Positions 22,113-33,001 of a stretch of DNA of 64,000 bases are shown here, piece by piece. This stretch comes from Stereum hirsutum FP-91666 SS1 (lineage: Eukaryota > Basidiomycota > Agaricomycetes > Russulales > Stereaceae). The notes under the pieces are model-generated. The model worked only from the letters and a program-made list of their open reading frames with translations. It did no database searches and was not told where the DNA came from. Numbering within the stretch: the stretch's first letter is position 1; each line of letters opens with the position of its first letter. Where the stretch lies: the NCBI RefSeq assembly GCF_000264905.1, contig NW_006763143.1, positions 1,625,197 to 1,689,196 on the forward strand, in the 5' to 3' direction. The translations under genes and the position numbers were made by a program.

Positions 22113-22995
22113 AGCCCTGCAGCAGTTTGGTGAGGATGAGGTAGATCATTTTACGCTCACATAACGCTTGTACCACAACGTTTAGTTAATACTCATATCT
22201 GTTCATCTTGATTCTACCATCAAGTCGGGCCTCCTGACATGGTTGACAGTGACTGGCCCATGAGGACCACGAAGACCGCCGTACGCGCCCCCCGCACCGG
22301 CACTCGCAACAGTCGCATCGCCGCTGCGAAAGGCCGTATCGCTGCATCTTGCAAAATAATTCAATACTGATTTGACTGGTTTGCTGATCGGCGGCGTACT
22401 TATCTTCTGATTTCGGCACACGTGACTGCGCTCTCTCGCCGAGGATTCAAGACGTTCTACCGTTCGACAGCAACGATAGATCTCCGCACCGGAGAAACTA
22501 TCATAGACTAGACATGCTCCACGGAACCTCAACAAGTTTTGTCCCCACAAATCGGAGGCGATCAAACAACGTAAAAGACGCGGAACCGGCCCTATACCAT
22601 CGTTCTTCTTGCTCATGTTGTATTTTTTTCGCATCCGCGACTGGAGTACATGAAAGGAATGTGGAGCAATTGAAGAGAGTTGGGTGGCTGTTGGTTGCTC
22701 CCCGGGACACCCCTAAAATGTCGAGTGGTGTAGGAATCATAGTGTTTCATGCTTACCTGAAGGCAGGTCTGCATGGAGTAGATGACATCAAATAATTTAT
22801 TCGGGTCTATGGGTCCGAATAAACCGAAGTAGACGTTCGATCGGTGCGACGGAGGGACTTGCTGAACCGACTTTCAGCGTTATGACACTAGGTGAATTCC
22901 TGCTGCCGAGTAGCTTCTTCGCGGATGGATTTATCCAATATTTACCCATGAAAGAGGGGCCGATACGGCGTTAACGGATCAGCAGTACTTAAACA
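22113..22995. other. Intergenic region, nothing recognised
   Basis: A 143-codon minus-strand frame (22203-22634) is open but has no features I can assign. The interval separates two plus-strand genes of similar layout and may hold the promoter of the second. Confidence 0.35.
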
Positions 22996-23003
22996 ATGTC
23001 TCA

Positions 23004-24329
23004 TTGCTAACAGATCAACAGAACACAAAACCCCCGAATCCCTCATCATCCATGTCTTCTGATCTCTCCCCAAACCTCATCGTTAATCAACAAATCTCCA
23101 AAGAGCATGAACTCGCACCGGTTTTAGACCGAGCACCTACATACTCCCCGCCGCCAGAGTTTGTCCTCCTCGCTTTCTTCACCCACAGAACAGGTTCTGA
23201 TTTTGTGATATATACATTCCAAGTGTCACCACGACTCAGAGTGCATTCGATGACTCGGTGAATGAGGTATATGCCCTCAGCTTTGTTCCATTAATTGCAG
23301 GCTAACAAGTTCTCACCTCGTACTCTACCTCCACATGCAAGGATGTCGACGTCGGCCTGCTCCCCTTAGAGATTGCAGAGATTTGGGACTCTGTCTTCGT
23401 ACCGAGCCTTGTAGCAAGATACTCCACCGTATCGGAGTCAAATTTCCCCATGGATGTCGACGAACTCATCCCCATCATCCGCGTCGCTTTCATGAGTACG
23501 TACCCAGATGAGATTTCAGAGAGATATGTCGAGAACATTGTTCCTGGGGAAGTGATCTTTGAGCTTGTACGTACTCCGCTACTCGGGCCTTCCGCTTCCT
23601 TTCGTCTGTCCTTCTTTGCCTGCAGCCAACATGCTGACGAGGGTATATGCTGGCGATCATAGTCTATGCAAAAACTACACGAATATCGTGGCAGGTTCCT
23701 TGGTATTGCAGCAGTTGCTGTACACAAGTTCTTCACTAGGAGCTATTACGATTATAATGAAGGTCTGAAGTACTGCTTCCAGACCCCCGAATCAATCCGG
23801 GCGTTTGTTCGCAGTATACTGTCGCCGTCGGGAGCGCGCGGGAGCTTCCACTGGGCTCACTGGTATTCATCCCATGTACGTGGGTTTATTCTGCATCCTT
23901 ATCCTGCTCCGGATGATGAGATCTACAAAACAGAGCCGCCACGGAGCGTATGAAAACCCACTTCTACTCGAGATTCTCGCAAAAGCCCACTTCAGGCAGG
24001 TCGAAGGAGCCAATACGTTCAGTTTCCCTCGACAAGAACCAATCCAGGCCCTTGTTCTTGCACTAGTAGCAGTACATCTCCTTTTTCTTGGGTCATTTTT
24101 GACTGCTTCTCATCATGGTATTGGCGATTAGCTCAACTTTGCCTTCGAGCTTTGGAGTGAAGGGACACCCGCGACAGATTCCACTATGGCCAGTCTAGAA
24201 TGTTGGGATTGGGACGCGATAGCTAAGGAGCATGCAGAGGCTTTCGAAAATCACCAGGCTGCGTATGGCACGACTCCCTCCTCAGCAAACTGGGACAAAA
24301 TTGTGAGCGGCGTGAGGAAGTTTATGTGA
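23004..24329 (+). CDS. DUF6532-like protein, near-intact
   Basis: Function unknown; the layout and C-terminus recall DUF6532 proteins expanded in Agaricomycetes. The N-terminal exon (23022-23192, PPNPSSSMSSDLSPNLIVNQ) is disordered. A later exon ending at 23566 reads LEIAEIWDSVFVPSLVARYS and DEISERYVENIVPGEVIFEL. Three further exons join cleanly in phase 0: 23663-23875 (QKLHEYRGRFLGIAAVAVHK), 23934-24071 (GAYENPLLLEILAKAHFRQV) and 24132-24329. Their introns are 96, 58 and 60 nt. The end reads ANWDKIVSGVRKFM. Only the start of the exon at 23301-23350 needs a one-base shift. Four in-phase exons argue for a gene that was recently functional. The preceding gene (20.2 kb) may be a diverged tandem relative. 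Confidence 0.6.
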
Positions 24330-24528
24330 GAGAAGGCCATAGTTATAGCTCCAGTTTCTACTCGGATCGAACAGGTCCTGAAAGTTCTTGCTTGTCGTTC
24401 TGTGTATTTCACAGTATCGTCTTGACATAATGGTTAAGATTCCATGAGTTACCTTGCTTCAAGGTCCTTCCAACCCCCGTAACCTGCAACAAACCTGCAA
24501 ATCCGTTGCCAAAAATAACATGTACAAA

Positions 24529-24770
24529 CAAGCGATGTGGCGTGGTGCCACACTGCGTGTCGTCCCCGATCGCGATACATTTGCACGAAGTACCCACTCA
24601 TCACGCAGTTGTGACTCCGCAAACAGGCCGTATCAATACATTGGACAATATAATGTCTGGAACTTGAGCTAGGACCTGTGGGCCTCTGTGGGCCTCCCAT
24701 CCAGAAGTCGCGTCGGCCAACAAGCAATGTGGCACCGCGCCACATTGCGTGGTGTCCACGACCAAGATAT
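24529..24770. repeat. Imperfect 49-50 bp direct repeat pair with internal palindromes
   Basis: Units at 24529-24577 and 24721-24770 share CAAGC-ATGTGGC...GCCACA-TGCGTG-GT. Each holds its own near-palindrome; in the second, AATGTGG and CCACATT flank a 7-nt centre. They lie in a minus-strand open frame of 115 codons, in which they encode a repeated HAxWxxATxLV pattern, but no gene is otherwise supported. Confidence 0.7.
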
Positions 24771-25470
24771 AGTACAGTCGGTGTCCAAGGAGGCATCTGT
24801 TATTGAAGTCAGAGAGGTCTTGACGATGTAACGTGTGGGCAACAAGAAACTTAGGTCAATTTAGGTGGAGGACACGATGAAAATTCGAGTGAACTGAGGA
24901 GAATGTCAATGAGCACGAGGAGGAAGTTGTCGAAAATTGTTGATAAAGAGATGATAAGTAGTCGGCGGCGCTTTTTGGGAAAACCTTGTTGTCTATTCCG
25001 CAGTTTTGGCAGATGTACAGGCGTGCCGCGCACGTTAGTAGAAATAGTTGTTGCAGACGAGATAGAGGTTTCGACAATCAAACGCGCAAACGACGGGAGG
25101 TGCTAAGATAGTATACATTTATGAGATTTCCGAGAAAGACAGAAAGAGAAAAGTCTGGCTGACCGGAGCGATATCAAGAAAGACCGAGCCATTTCGAGTG
25201 AGTGGAGAAGAACCTCAAGTAGCCCCGAGAAGAGGAATGTAATTGATTTCTTTGCTTCTTTCTTTTCGGCATGCGACAAGCAGACTTCACACGGTCTTGC
25301 GTGGCGCGTGCTGTTGGGCCACTTTCGCGTTGGCTTTCGCCTTCACCATGCTTCACGTTTGCTTCGCTTCTTTGACCTGCTTTGTTCCATGTACTCTCAT
25401 CTACTTTTTGTCTTCTCGTCTCTCGCTACGCATCTGTTTCTTCTTTCTCATTGTGCACGTCATCAAGCCT
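24771..25470. other. Unassigned region, pyrimidine-rich toward the right
   Basis: Short frames only. The right part (25240-25470) is C/T-rich and encodes hydrophobic peptides in several frames. It may be the badly decayed upstream part of the H+-ATPase fragment that follows. No repeat recognised. Confidence 0.3.
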
Positions 25471-25474
25471 CTCC

Positions 25475-25640
25475 ACTCCGTGCACTTCAACCCGGTCGAC
25501 GAGCGTGCGAAGAGTCCTCCGGAAAGCTCAAGAGTGTCACCTAGTGTATGACCGTCGAGCTCTGTGTCCCTAATAAGATTGAAGAGCAGGAGAGCTGGCT
25601 CGACTGTCACGTTGAACAGTTTGCTGCTCATGGTACACGT
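25475..25640 (+). pseudogene. Plasma-membrane H+-ATPase (PMA1-like) relic C
   Basis: A third fragment of the same N-domain, this time on the plus strand. HFNPVDERA is followed, after a deletion of the TEITYR segment, by ESSGKLKSVT, a TAG, then MTVELCVPNKIEEQESWLD and CHVEQFAAHG. The intact pump reads ELCTRNKTEE and DVEEFAARGLRALAVAYE at these places. A GTACAC donor-like site follows. No other pump domain is present nearby. Three independent partial copies of one domain in 18 kb is unusual. Confidence 0.75.
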
Positions 25641-26039
25641 TGACAGCGGGTACGTTCACACCCGGTACGCTCCTCTTCATCTCATTTCTTCTTTTTCCTT
25701 TTCTTTTTGTTTCGTTCCGTTTCGGTCCATTCTTAGCCCTTGCTACAATAATGTGCCCCAATCTTAAAGGGATCGACCTCAAGCACTACGGCCCACCAAC
25801 TCCTCACGCGGCCTTCCAAAATATGTACGGCTCCGTTCTCAGTTTTGCCCGGAAGAACCCGATGACAGCAGGAGACGCTGGACAATCCGTCGGAGATGCA
25901 AAATGCGAATGATATCATGGCGGATATCGTGCGTTTTTCTTTATTTAACTTTGTCCTCCTGCTTTTGCTTCAATGTGCTCGCGTTTTGTTTGTTTTGTAA
26001 AAGTGGCGTACTTATGCGATCCCGATGTGGCGGCGTGGT

Positions 26040-27300
26040 GTTATGTATACCTCAGTGACTACGATGAGAGAGCGTGTACGTCGATGCGAACACGCGCATT
26101 CAAGTTGTCGACGCGATGATGATGCTCCCTCACGCTGATCACGAACAACACGCCGCCCTCATCGTAAGTCTCGTCCAACCCCCCTAAAGTCAAAATAGTC
26201 CAATCCAACTCAAACTCCCAACCCAACAGTGAGACGAGCGCGTCCCGGTCGTCTGGTCCGACTCCCTCGGAGCCATCATCCCAGCATGTTCCAACTTCGA
26301 AGAACGCCTCATCAGGCTCCTTTAGTGCGGCCGTTCCAGTCCTGGCTACCACATATCCTCCACCTCATACGCCAGTCTTTCGCGGCCGACTCCACCTCCG
26401 CGACGCACTCCCTCGTTGAGATCACCTCGCGGTCGTCCCATGCCGGCGGGCGTCCGTCTGGTCTCCACTGCGACAGCGAGAAGAACAGGTATATGAGTGA
26501 GGTGACGAATAGGACGGTGACGAAAAGGAGGTGGTACGGGAGGAGGTATATGAATGAGGCTACGGAGAGTTGATCTGGGGAGCTGGCCAGTTTATAAAGG
26601 GCTGGCGATGGGTCACACGGGTTCGGCTGGGTCGCGCTTCAGGCGGCGAAGAAAGCATTCAACATGAATCACGACCTCACCCTCTCGTGCACAGCCGAGC
26701 GAGCTCTTATCGCGTTCCAAGAAAAAAGAGCGGATACCCGTAGAGTGAGTATGGGCTCTGGGGGCTGGCGGGCGATATCGAGGAACGGGCGCTGCAGATG
26801 GCGGTGGAGCAGGTGTATGAGGAGAGTGGGAGGCAAGGTGTGTAGAATGAGAGAGATCATGTTGGTTGTGGAACGGATACGATGGCGCTGGAGGATTGTT
26901 TCAGGGATTCGGCGAGAAGGGTGGCGGAGTGTTCGACTGTGAGGGTCACTCAGAGCGAGTCCGGTATGTCCTATTCTCTCAGAGAAGGTCTTAATGACGC
27001 TCGGTGTACTGATTGTTCTGAGTATGTGTTCGAACTTCGACAGACGTCATGCAGGTCTTGCACAACGACTTTGAGAACGTTGTCGCATACGTCAGCCGTC
27101 GTATCAACAAGCGTATCTCCCTCGCCTGCTGCAACGGCGAAGTCGCGCCCTTCGTCAGCCACAACGCTTTTCTCTGCTGGCAAGCCATCCAAAACGCATT
27201 CTTCATTGACCTCACAAAACGATCCACAAGATCTGGTCAAAATTGCACGTGTCTGGGAGTTGCAGCTCTGTGGTTATTTCATTCATTAGGCGATGCATTT
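26040..27300 (+). pseudogene. GT2-like glycosyltransferase relic
   Basis: Fragments of a fungal membrane glycosyltransferase of the family-2 type. Plus-strand blocks in order: YVDANTRIQVVDAMMMLPHA (about 26070-26130), then SDSLGAIIPACSNFEERLIR (about 26255-26320). A decayed nucleotide-binding stretch (MNHDLTLSCTAERALIAFQE at 26664; ALQMAVEQVYEESGRQ; MALEDCFRDSARRVAECSTV at 26882) follows, then DVMQVLHNDFENVVAYVSRR and ISLACCNGEVAPFVSHNAFL (27046-27190). In intact proteins the middle carries an IVDSDTVVPEDC metal-binding motif; here that stretch is lost (ERIRW replaces it). At least four frame changes are needed. Family assignment rests on the ordered blocks, mainly CNGEVAPFVSHNAFL. Confidence 0.65.
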
Positions 27301-27803
27301 TCTTGGTGAGTGTGTTGTTTACGATTGACGACGAGCTTGATAGATGGTAGAAGCATTCGTACGGTTGCTCGCAGTGAGTGTCGTCTTTCGGCTTATCGTT
27401 TGATCCTTGGTGATCTGATGCTGGCTGTGTTCTTTCATTCAGGATGCTCTTCAGCCCGTTCATCCACTGGTTCACTCATGGTTTTATTATTCCTTAGATC
27501 TATAGGGCCATGTGGTCCGATTCATTCTCACCTACTAGCTCCTCGGCTTGCAGTTCTCCATTGACATTTTTCATACGCATTCATTCGAGATCTGGTAGGC
27601 TACAACCGTCGTTTTTTTTATTAGTTTCGGTTTCCGATGGCGTGTCTCAATATTTACAGTAAAATGCACTGTGAACACCCTTGCCCGATGCAGACTCTCG
27701 ATCTCGTCCACCCGGGGTCGAGCGCCGCTGAATAACTGTTCTGACCAGTAAAGCGCGAGGCTTTCCTTACTGTTACAAGAGTCTGACCTGAGTGCTCCAT
27801 CTG

Positions 27804-27953
27804 ACGGGAATCGTTCCCATGCCATGCGATAGCATGGCTATATAAAAAAAACTGCAGTCGTTCGTCCACATGTTGGTGTGCACCCCAAAATACTAGAATG
27901 TCAATAAAAAAAAGGGAGGGAATCGTACTGCCATCTGGGCCTTTCACTTGTCC
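27804..27953. repeat. Dispersed repeat, copy 1 (spliced-exon-like)
   Basis: About 150 bp matching 34222-34364. The best-kept part is ACGGGAATCGTTCCCATGCC and AGCATGGCTATAT at one end, and GGAATCGTAC-GCC at the other. On the minus strand both copies can be read as a GTACG donor, an intron ending TATAG, and an exon encoding AMLSHGMGTIPV. They may therefore be fragments of one gene family and not a MITE. Confidence 0.6.
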
Positions 27954-28345
27954 ACATCTTGAGTCCTGTGACGGTTCCCATGTTCGAAAGAGGCTCCGGT
28001 GATAGTTCTGACGAATCTGGCACCTCACGAAACAATCGACGATCTCAAATCCTGTACGACTGTTCTCGAACAACACGTTAGCCTTTCTAGCCCCATTCCT
28101 GGAGTGACCGAAGTCACCGACTCTAAAATCATCTTCGGACGCATCTTCTATGACTGGGATCCGTATCAGCACCAATGGTCACTGGCAACCTCCTCGAGCC
28201 TCCTCGAAGTCCGGACGAATCCACAACATGCTTCTTCTTCTCTTACTGGCCCTTTATAGTCCAGAGGCACGGGTAGTAACCTCGAGGTTATACGTCTCCT
28301 CAACAGCCCACAGCGTCCAGGCACAACTAGATCATGTCAGAATGC

Positions 28346-30445
28346 TCAACCGCGGCGATGAAAACCAAAGGGGCCGGGCAGGTTACGAGCCTTAGCCCGC
28401 TCCTCCTGCCCCCGAATCTCTGAATCTCTCAAAGAGCTGTCCTCAACAATGTGCCTCTCCGAAGACGTCAAGTCCACGATCGTGGCCTCCAAGGTCTCCT
28501 TGTCGTCTCTCCATGCCTCCCTCTCTTCATCAGCCTTGTTTCGCATCCGGCTGCATTTTCTTCGATTCCTCGAGCTGTTGCTTGACAGCCTCAACATTCG
28601 CCTGGAGGGCGGCATATTCGGTCTACATATCACGAATATGAGATGAGTGATTAGACAGGCGATGATAGGCCCGAACGGCTCGATGGCCGTAGTCCCTGCA
28701 TGGCTAAGGCAACTTCGGTGCTAGCTTTGTACTTGTCGTGCGACGAAATCAAAGACGCGCAATATGCATTCTCGCGTTGTCGATATGCGCTTCCGCAACC
28801 TTCAGCGGAGCACTAAACACTCAAATCCACAGGCAACAATCATTAGGACCTCCATCCCATTAATCCGGAATAAGAGCGTGAAGAAACGCACCGAAGCCCA
28901 GCGACCTCAGTCTCAAGCTGCTCCTTCAACATCCTATTGTCCACCTGAACCCGATGTCCAACCACATTCACAGCCATCACCGACGAAGACGCGATGGGCA
29001 CTCTGCGCTCATGGACCGCCAACTGCTTCTCGTTTCCTTGCAGCTGACGAGAAAGGGCAGAAACTTTCTCTTCGAAGTGACACTTGATCGTTTCTGCACG
29101 TGAGTGGTAGAAAGTTACTGCGTCTGTGGTACAAGAAGGGACATACTGAGGCCCAGTGTACGGGAACAACGTAAGGCATAACGCGCACGTCGTTCCGTTG
29201 TTAGGTGCGCTATGTGACGCATAACGGAGCTCCCGTTGCTCACGAATCTTTTCGTTGCGTCCGTAACGCAGGATTCCGATCCGTTACTAGCTCCTTGGAC
29301 GTAACGCACAACCAGGTCATTGCTCCCATACACTGGGCCTCCGTATGTCAAATATGGATACACAAGAAGTTGCATGGAGGCTTGATGGGGGCGAACCTGT
29401 TTGTCCAAGCGCGATTGGAGTTCCTTCACCTCTTCTAGCCTCCTCTGTAGCATACGTCTCTGGGCAGAGTCCCTCTCGAGACCGAGCTGGTTACAAATAT
29501 TCAAGCTGTTTGAGAAAGCAACGATGACCTAAGTCGATCCACACTGCTAAAGGGTGAGAACAAATACACACGTCTGAACTTCAAGCATCTAACACTGGCT
29601 CTCCTGTCTATCGTTCTCGCCTGATCGCTTGAGGTCATTATGCATCTTCTCCAACTCAACTTCTTCGTGGCTTCGAGCGCGGCTTTGGGGTGAGAGTCGC
29701 GGGCCTCCAGAGCGGCGGACACCTCGGAGGAGAAGGAAAGGGGGCGTAATTCTGATAGCAGGCGGTCGTATTGCATGCCTTGTTCAGCGAGTATGGCAGC
29801 CTGAATAGGAGAGAGTCATACATCGGTCGAATTATCTTCGATACAGAAACCGGTGGGAGAAAGAGAAGAAAACTCCTACCACTCACCTCGATCTAGTTCA
29901 ACACGCCATGAAGCGCCTTCTTCGCTTCTCATACTGCATACACTTGCGCGCACGCGTATCCTGAGCCTGACATCGTCCTTAATGAGTGTCACTCCCGCAT
30001 GATCCCGCGCCCTGCTGACTATCGCGATCGTCGAACTGAAACCCATCTCCGTCGCACTCGACCTTCCACTTCTAATCGGTGCTGCACGCATAACCAAGGT
30101 CAATCACCGAGCCCAAAGGCAACACGCCCAGTCCCATTGGGCGATGGTAGCCTCAGCACTCGGAACGGGGAAGTCTCTGCAAGAAATAGGGGAGGCTTGA
30201 TTGAACGGCGCTGTATCCGCTTTGGGAATAAGATAGTTAGGAACGAAGAGTCGTGAGTTGCGTGGGGATGGACGTGCGGTAGGCCGTGTGCATAGATCGT
30301 TGGGTCGTGAGAGTGTTGGCGAGGCGTTCGCATTCGTCTTTAGGGAGTTGGAGATGTTGGGTTAGCGAATCGGGTTTGAATTGGGTGGAGTCAGTATTGG
30401 CCAATGTGAGGAGAGAGGACCTACCTTAGTAGACGTTTCGTTGGA
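28346..30445 (-). pseudogene. Mlp1/TPR-like coiled-coil protein relic, copy 2
   Basis: A diverged second copy of the 14.25-17.3 kb gene, alignable over introns and exons from about 30445 down to 28700. Shared examples are MQYDRLLSELRPLS (here) with MEYDHLVSEPHHIS (copy 1), and VAEAHIDNARMHIA followed by HDKYKASTEVALAM. It continues further 3' than copy 1, with KADEEREAWRDDKETLEATI and VDLTSSERHIVEDSSLRDSE, a block typical of Mlp1 proteins. Frames change often, and a 198-bp MITE (29146-29343) sits in it. At 30445 the homology with copy 1 stops abruptly. Non-functional as it stands; it serves as the pre-insertion and pre-fusion reference for interpreting copy 1, and the reverse. Confidence 0.65.
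29146..29343. mobile_element. TA-flanked MITE, Tc1/mariner-like
   Basis: 198-bp element with 26-bp terminal inverted repeats. The left end is CTGAGGCCCAGTGTACGGGA; the right end, reversed, is CGGAGGCCCAGTGTATGGGA. It is bounded by TA on both sides (29144-29145 and 29344-29345). The related Mlp1-like copy 1 has the uninterrupted site GACATATGTC near 14713, with one TA, which shows insertion with TA duplication. No coding capacity, so it must have been moved by a transposase encoded elsewhere. Confidence 0.88.
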
Positions 30446-31030
30446 GTGATTCTTTGTCGTCTATCAGATGTGGATGAAGCGACTGGGAAATATGTTCGGA
30501 AGGCTGCTACAAGCCTGGATGCTCTACTGTGGGGGGCGCAGACAATGATTGCGGGAGCGAATCGTAAAAACGCGATCGAGATGGCGGTATTGCTGTCTAG
30601 TGGGAAGGTGAGCACATCGACGGTCAACATGACGATTTATTGGGTTGTGTACAATGTTGCCGAGAGCGAAGAACTCACCTCACGTTTTGCGGTTTTCGGC
30701 ATCGAGCTCTGGTAACAGATCGAAAGGGCTGAAGGCAGTGAAACCTTCTCTAATACCGACCAACTCCTTCGATTGCTGAAGCGCGTTAGAACTCAGATGG
30801 AGGGCGGAACAAAAATCCTTCGGATCCCGGTTTTTGTCAGCGGGTCGAAGCCTTTTGCTGCAGTGAAGGTTGACTCTGACTCAAAACCTATCCAAACGGA
30901 AAGCGTCAGCGGTACCCAACGATTGACCGTACTTCTCACAGGCGACACGTTACATACTAAACCTCCGCTTTCAACTACCCAGCATCATACGTCGCAAATT
31001 CCGTTGGTTCGTAGGCGGTACGTACAATGA
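30446..31030 (+). other. Open reading stretch, unassigned
   Basis: Two successive plus-strand frames (30446-30715 and 30773-31030) read like protein: ATGKYVRKAATSLDALLWGA and GTKILRIPVFVSGSKPFAAV. They are separated by a stop and no family is recognised. They begin exactly where homology between the two Mlp1-like copies ends, so this may be the foreign side of a rearrangement. Confidence 0.3.
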
Positions 31031-31080
31031 GCGAGGATTTTGAGTGGGCAGGATGCTCACTGGCACATCAGCAAAACAGC

Positions 31081-31122
31081 ATGGATCTACCGGGTCTACC
31101 GGGTCTACGGGTGTAGATCCAT
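31081..31122. repeat. Perfect 10-bp hairpin with triple CGGGTCTAC loop
   Basis: Arms ATGGATCTAC (31081-31090) and GTAGATCCAT (31113-31122) are exact inverse complements. The loop consists of two CGGGTCTAC units and a partial third, and the arm itself ends in a related TCTAC. No coding context. Confidence 0.9.
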
Positions 31123-31129
31123 TAGAGCG

Positions 31130-32050
31130 CGTAGTCCTCGTAGAGTGCTGTAGACTCAGTAAGTCCTTGAGCACAGGGTCATATTATGCTCATGTGTGTG
31201 CAGCCCATCGCCGTTTCATATTGCTTATGCATTACAATATAAGCAAAGTTTATAAAAGTTGGGTTGGCCCATTGAATCCGTAGCAGCGATGAAAGTGTAA
31301 TATGGTAATCGTGTGAAGGACAAAATAAGAGTGTCATAAAGAGACGACAGCGGGGAGGGAGAGGGCTGGAATATCAACACCATCGGAGATCATTATTATG
31401 AAAAAAAGTGGGAGGAGGGCAGGAAAGGGACAGAAACAAGAGGCGAGAGGCGAGGGAGCGGGCTAGATGCACTCAATGGTGCTTGCTACTTGTCAGAGTG
31501 CGCCCACCAACATGTCGAGGGGTTCACAGACATGTCAGCCGCAAACGAAACTGAAGATGTCAAAGAGGATCACTGATGCGGGACCTTGGCGATAGAAAAT
31601 GAGCACAAGAGCGAGAACGAGCCTGCGGCGGACAAAGGGGGATGAGTCAGCAATGTAGAAAAGATATGACTAGAAAGTCCCATTGCTCGATGTCGATGTG
31701 TTGAGGTTTTGAAAGTACTGATATTGAGGCACCTCGTCATGACTAGTCTTCGCCGTTCAATGGAGCGTAGGGGTCGGTAGACGATGTGGCATCCGAGGAC
31801 CGAGATTGAACGATGAAGGTCGAAGCCATGCTGAATAAAAAAAAAACGCACCCATCAGGTTTTCTCGCCCCTGGTTCTGCATCCATTACGATCCCGCCAG
31901 CTTCCTCCAGCAGTCCTTCAACCGTCGGGTTGTCGTGAAGCGCGTGCGTGAGTGGATGTCGACGAGGAGGCCATGTTGAGGGAAACGGCGCAGCACGACG
32001 AAAGCTTGTACCCGCGCAGCCGTCACATGCACCCGCTTTAGAGACTAGCT
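31130..32050. other. Unassigned region
   Basis: A minus-strand frame of 103 codons (31743-32054) contains EGLLEEAGGIVMDAEPGARK but is not recognised. The rest is A/G-rich with short frames. It holds nothing I can support as a gene. Confidence 0.3.
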
Positions 32051-32053
32051 GCA

Positions 32054-32424
32054 CTCAAAGTTGAAATCAGCTGGGCTGACTCGGGCGAGTTATTAGGGGT
32101 TACGCACTGGTCACTCCCATGCTTCGGGCCGCCACACGAGCTTCTTCCTGTCGCGACTACTCAATATACATGCGGACAGCTTACTCATAAGACTCAGAAA
32201 AAGTATACGCTGTGTCAACGCCCACTATGGAAAGTACTTCTATCGAGGAGCTGAATATTTTAAGAGAGGTAATGACAGAGATGCGTATCTCCAGGTATCC
32301 CCTGTCTGGGTGTGGCGACTCGGTCACAGCGCGTCACCGCTGCTCGATGGTGACCGCGAACGACCGGCGTTGGGCAGCTCAGCCCAGCTAACAAAAAGTT
32401 AGCCCAGCTGATTTCAACTTTGAG
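32054..32424. mobile_element. Inverted-repeat element (371 bp), possible MITE
   Basis: Termini CTCAAAGTTGAAATCAGCTG (plus GGCT) at 32054 and its exact reverse complement ending at 32424. The 24-bp perfect arms extend to about 31 bp with one or two mismatches. A near-terminal direct repeat of AGCCCAGCT occurs at the right end. I see no obvious target-site duplication, so the class is open. No coding capacity. Confidence 0.7.
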
Positions 32425-32429
32425 CCACC

Positions 32430-33000
32430 CTACTCGGTCACCAGTCTGACGCGCGCGTCGTTGACTCGAGTTGACTCGTTTACTCGAGTATTCCGAAGAT
32501 AAGCACGTGACTGACCGTGAGATAGAATTTGGGCTGACTTTCAATTGTAGACGCGTCGTGTCCGCACCGACGCGACTTGATCTTGCATCTCATATTTTAC
32601 TTCCATCTCCCCCTCTCATTGTTCCGCTGTTTCCGCTCTCTCTCTGCTCGCTGCCCGCTGCACGTTCAAGTCGTTGTCTTACGCACGTACTTATTTCACC
32701 CTTCCTTTTGTCACTCCACATCAACTAGAACATCTAATGTTGGACTCGACACTGACATATGCTCTCCCGCATCAACTGTGTCAGGTTATCTAACACTTCC
32801 GAAGGAGCTGTGGCAGGAATCATGTGGAGTAGGCTCCATGACCGAGACTAGTACGGTGCGTGCGTCCACGGGCACACTGCTTGCTTTGCCTGAACGTCTC
32901 TCACTCGTCGTTCGGCAGATTCTGCTTGTATTGCAGCTCGGGGACTTCATAGGCTTGATTGTGAGTATCATCTTTTTGATGAGCAGATGGTGCATTGATG
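32430..33000 (+). other. Possible 5' exons of the pyruvate decarboxylase relic
   Basis: Short plus-strand frames with plausible splice sites (for example GTGCGT at about 32850 and an acceptor before ILLVLQLGDFIGLI). They do not match the expected N-terminal domain of pyruvate decarboxylase (GVPGDFNL, NELNAGYAADGYAR are absent). Either they are too decayed or they are not part of that gene. Confidence 0.25.
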
Positions 33001-33001
33001 T

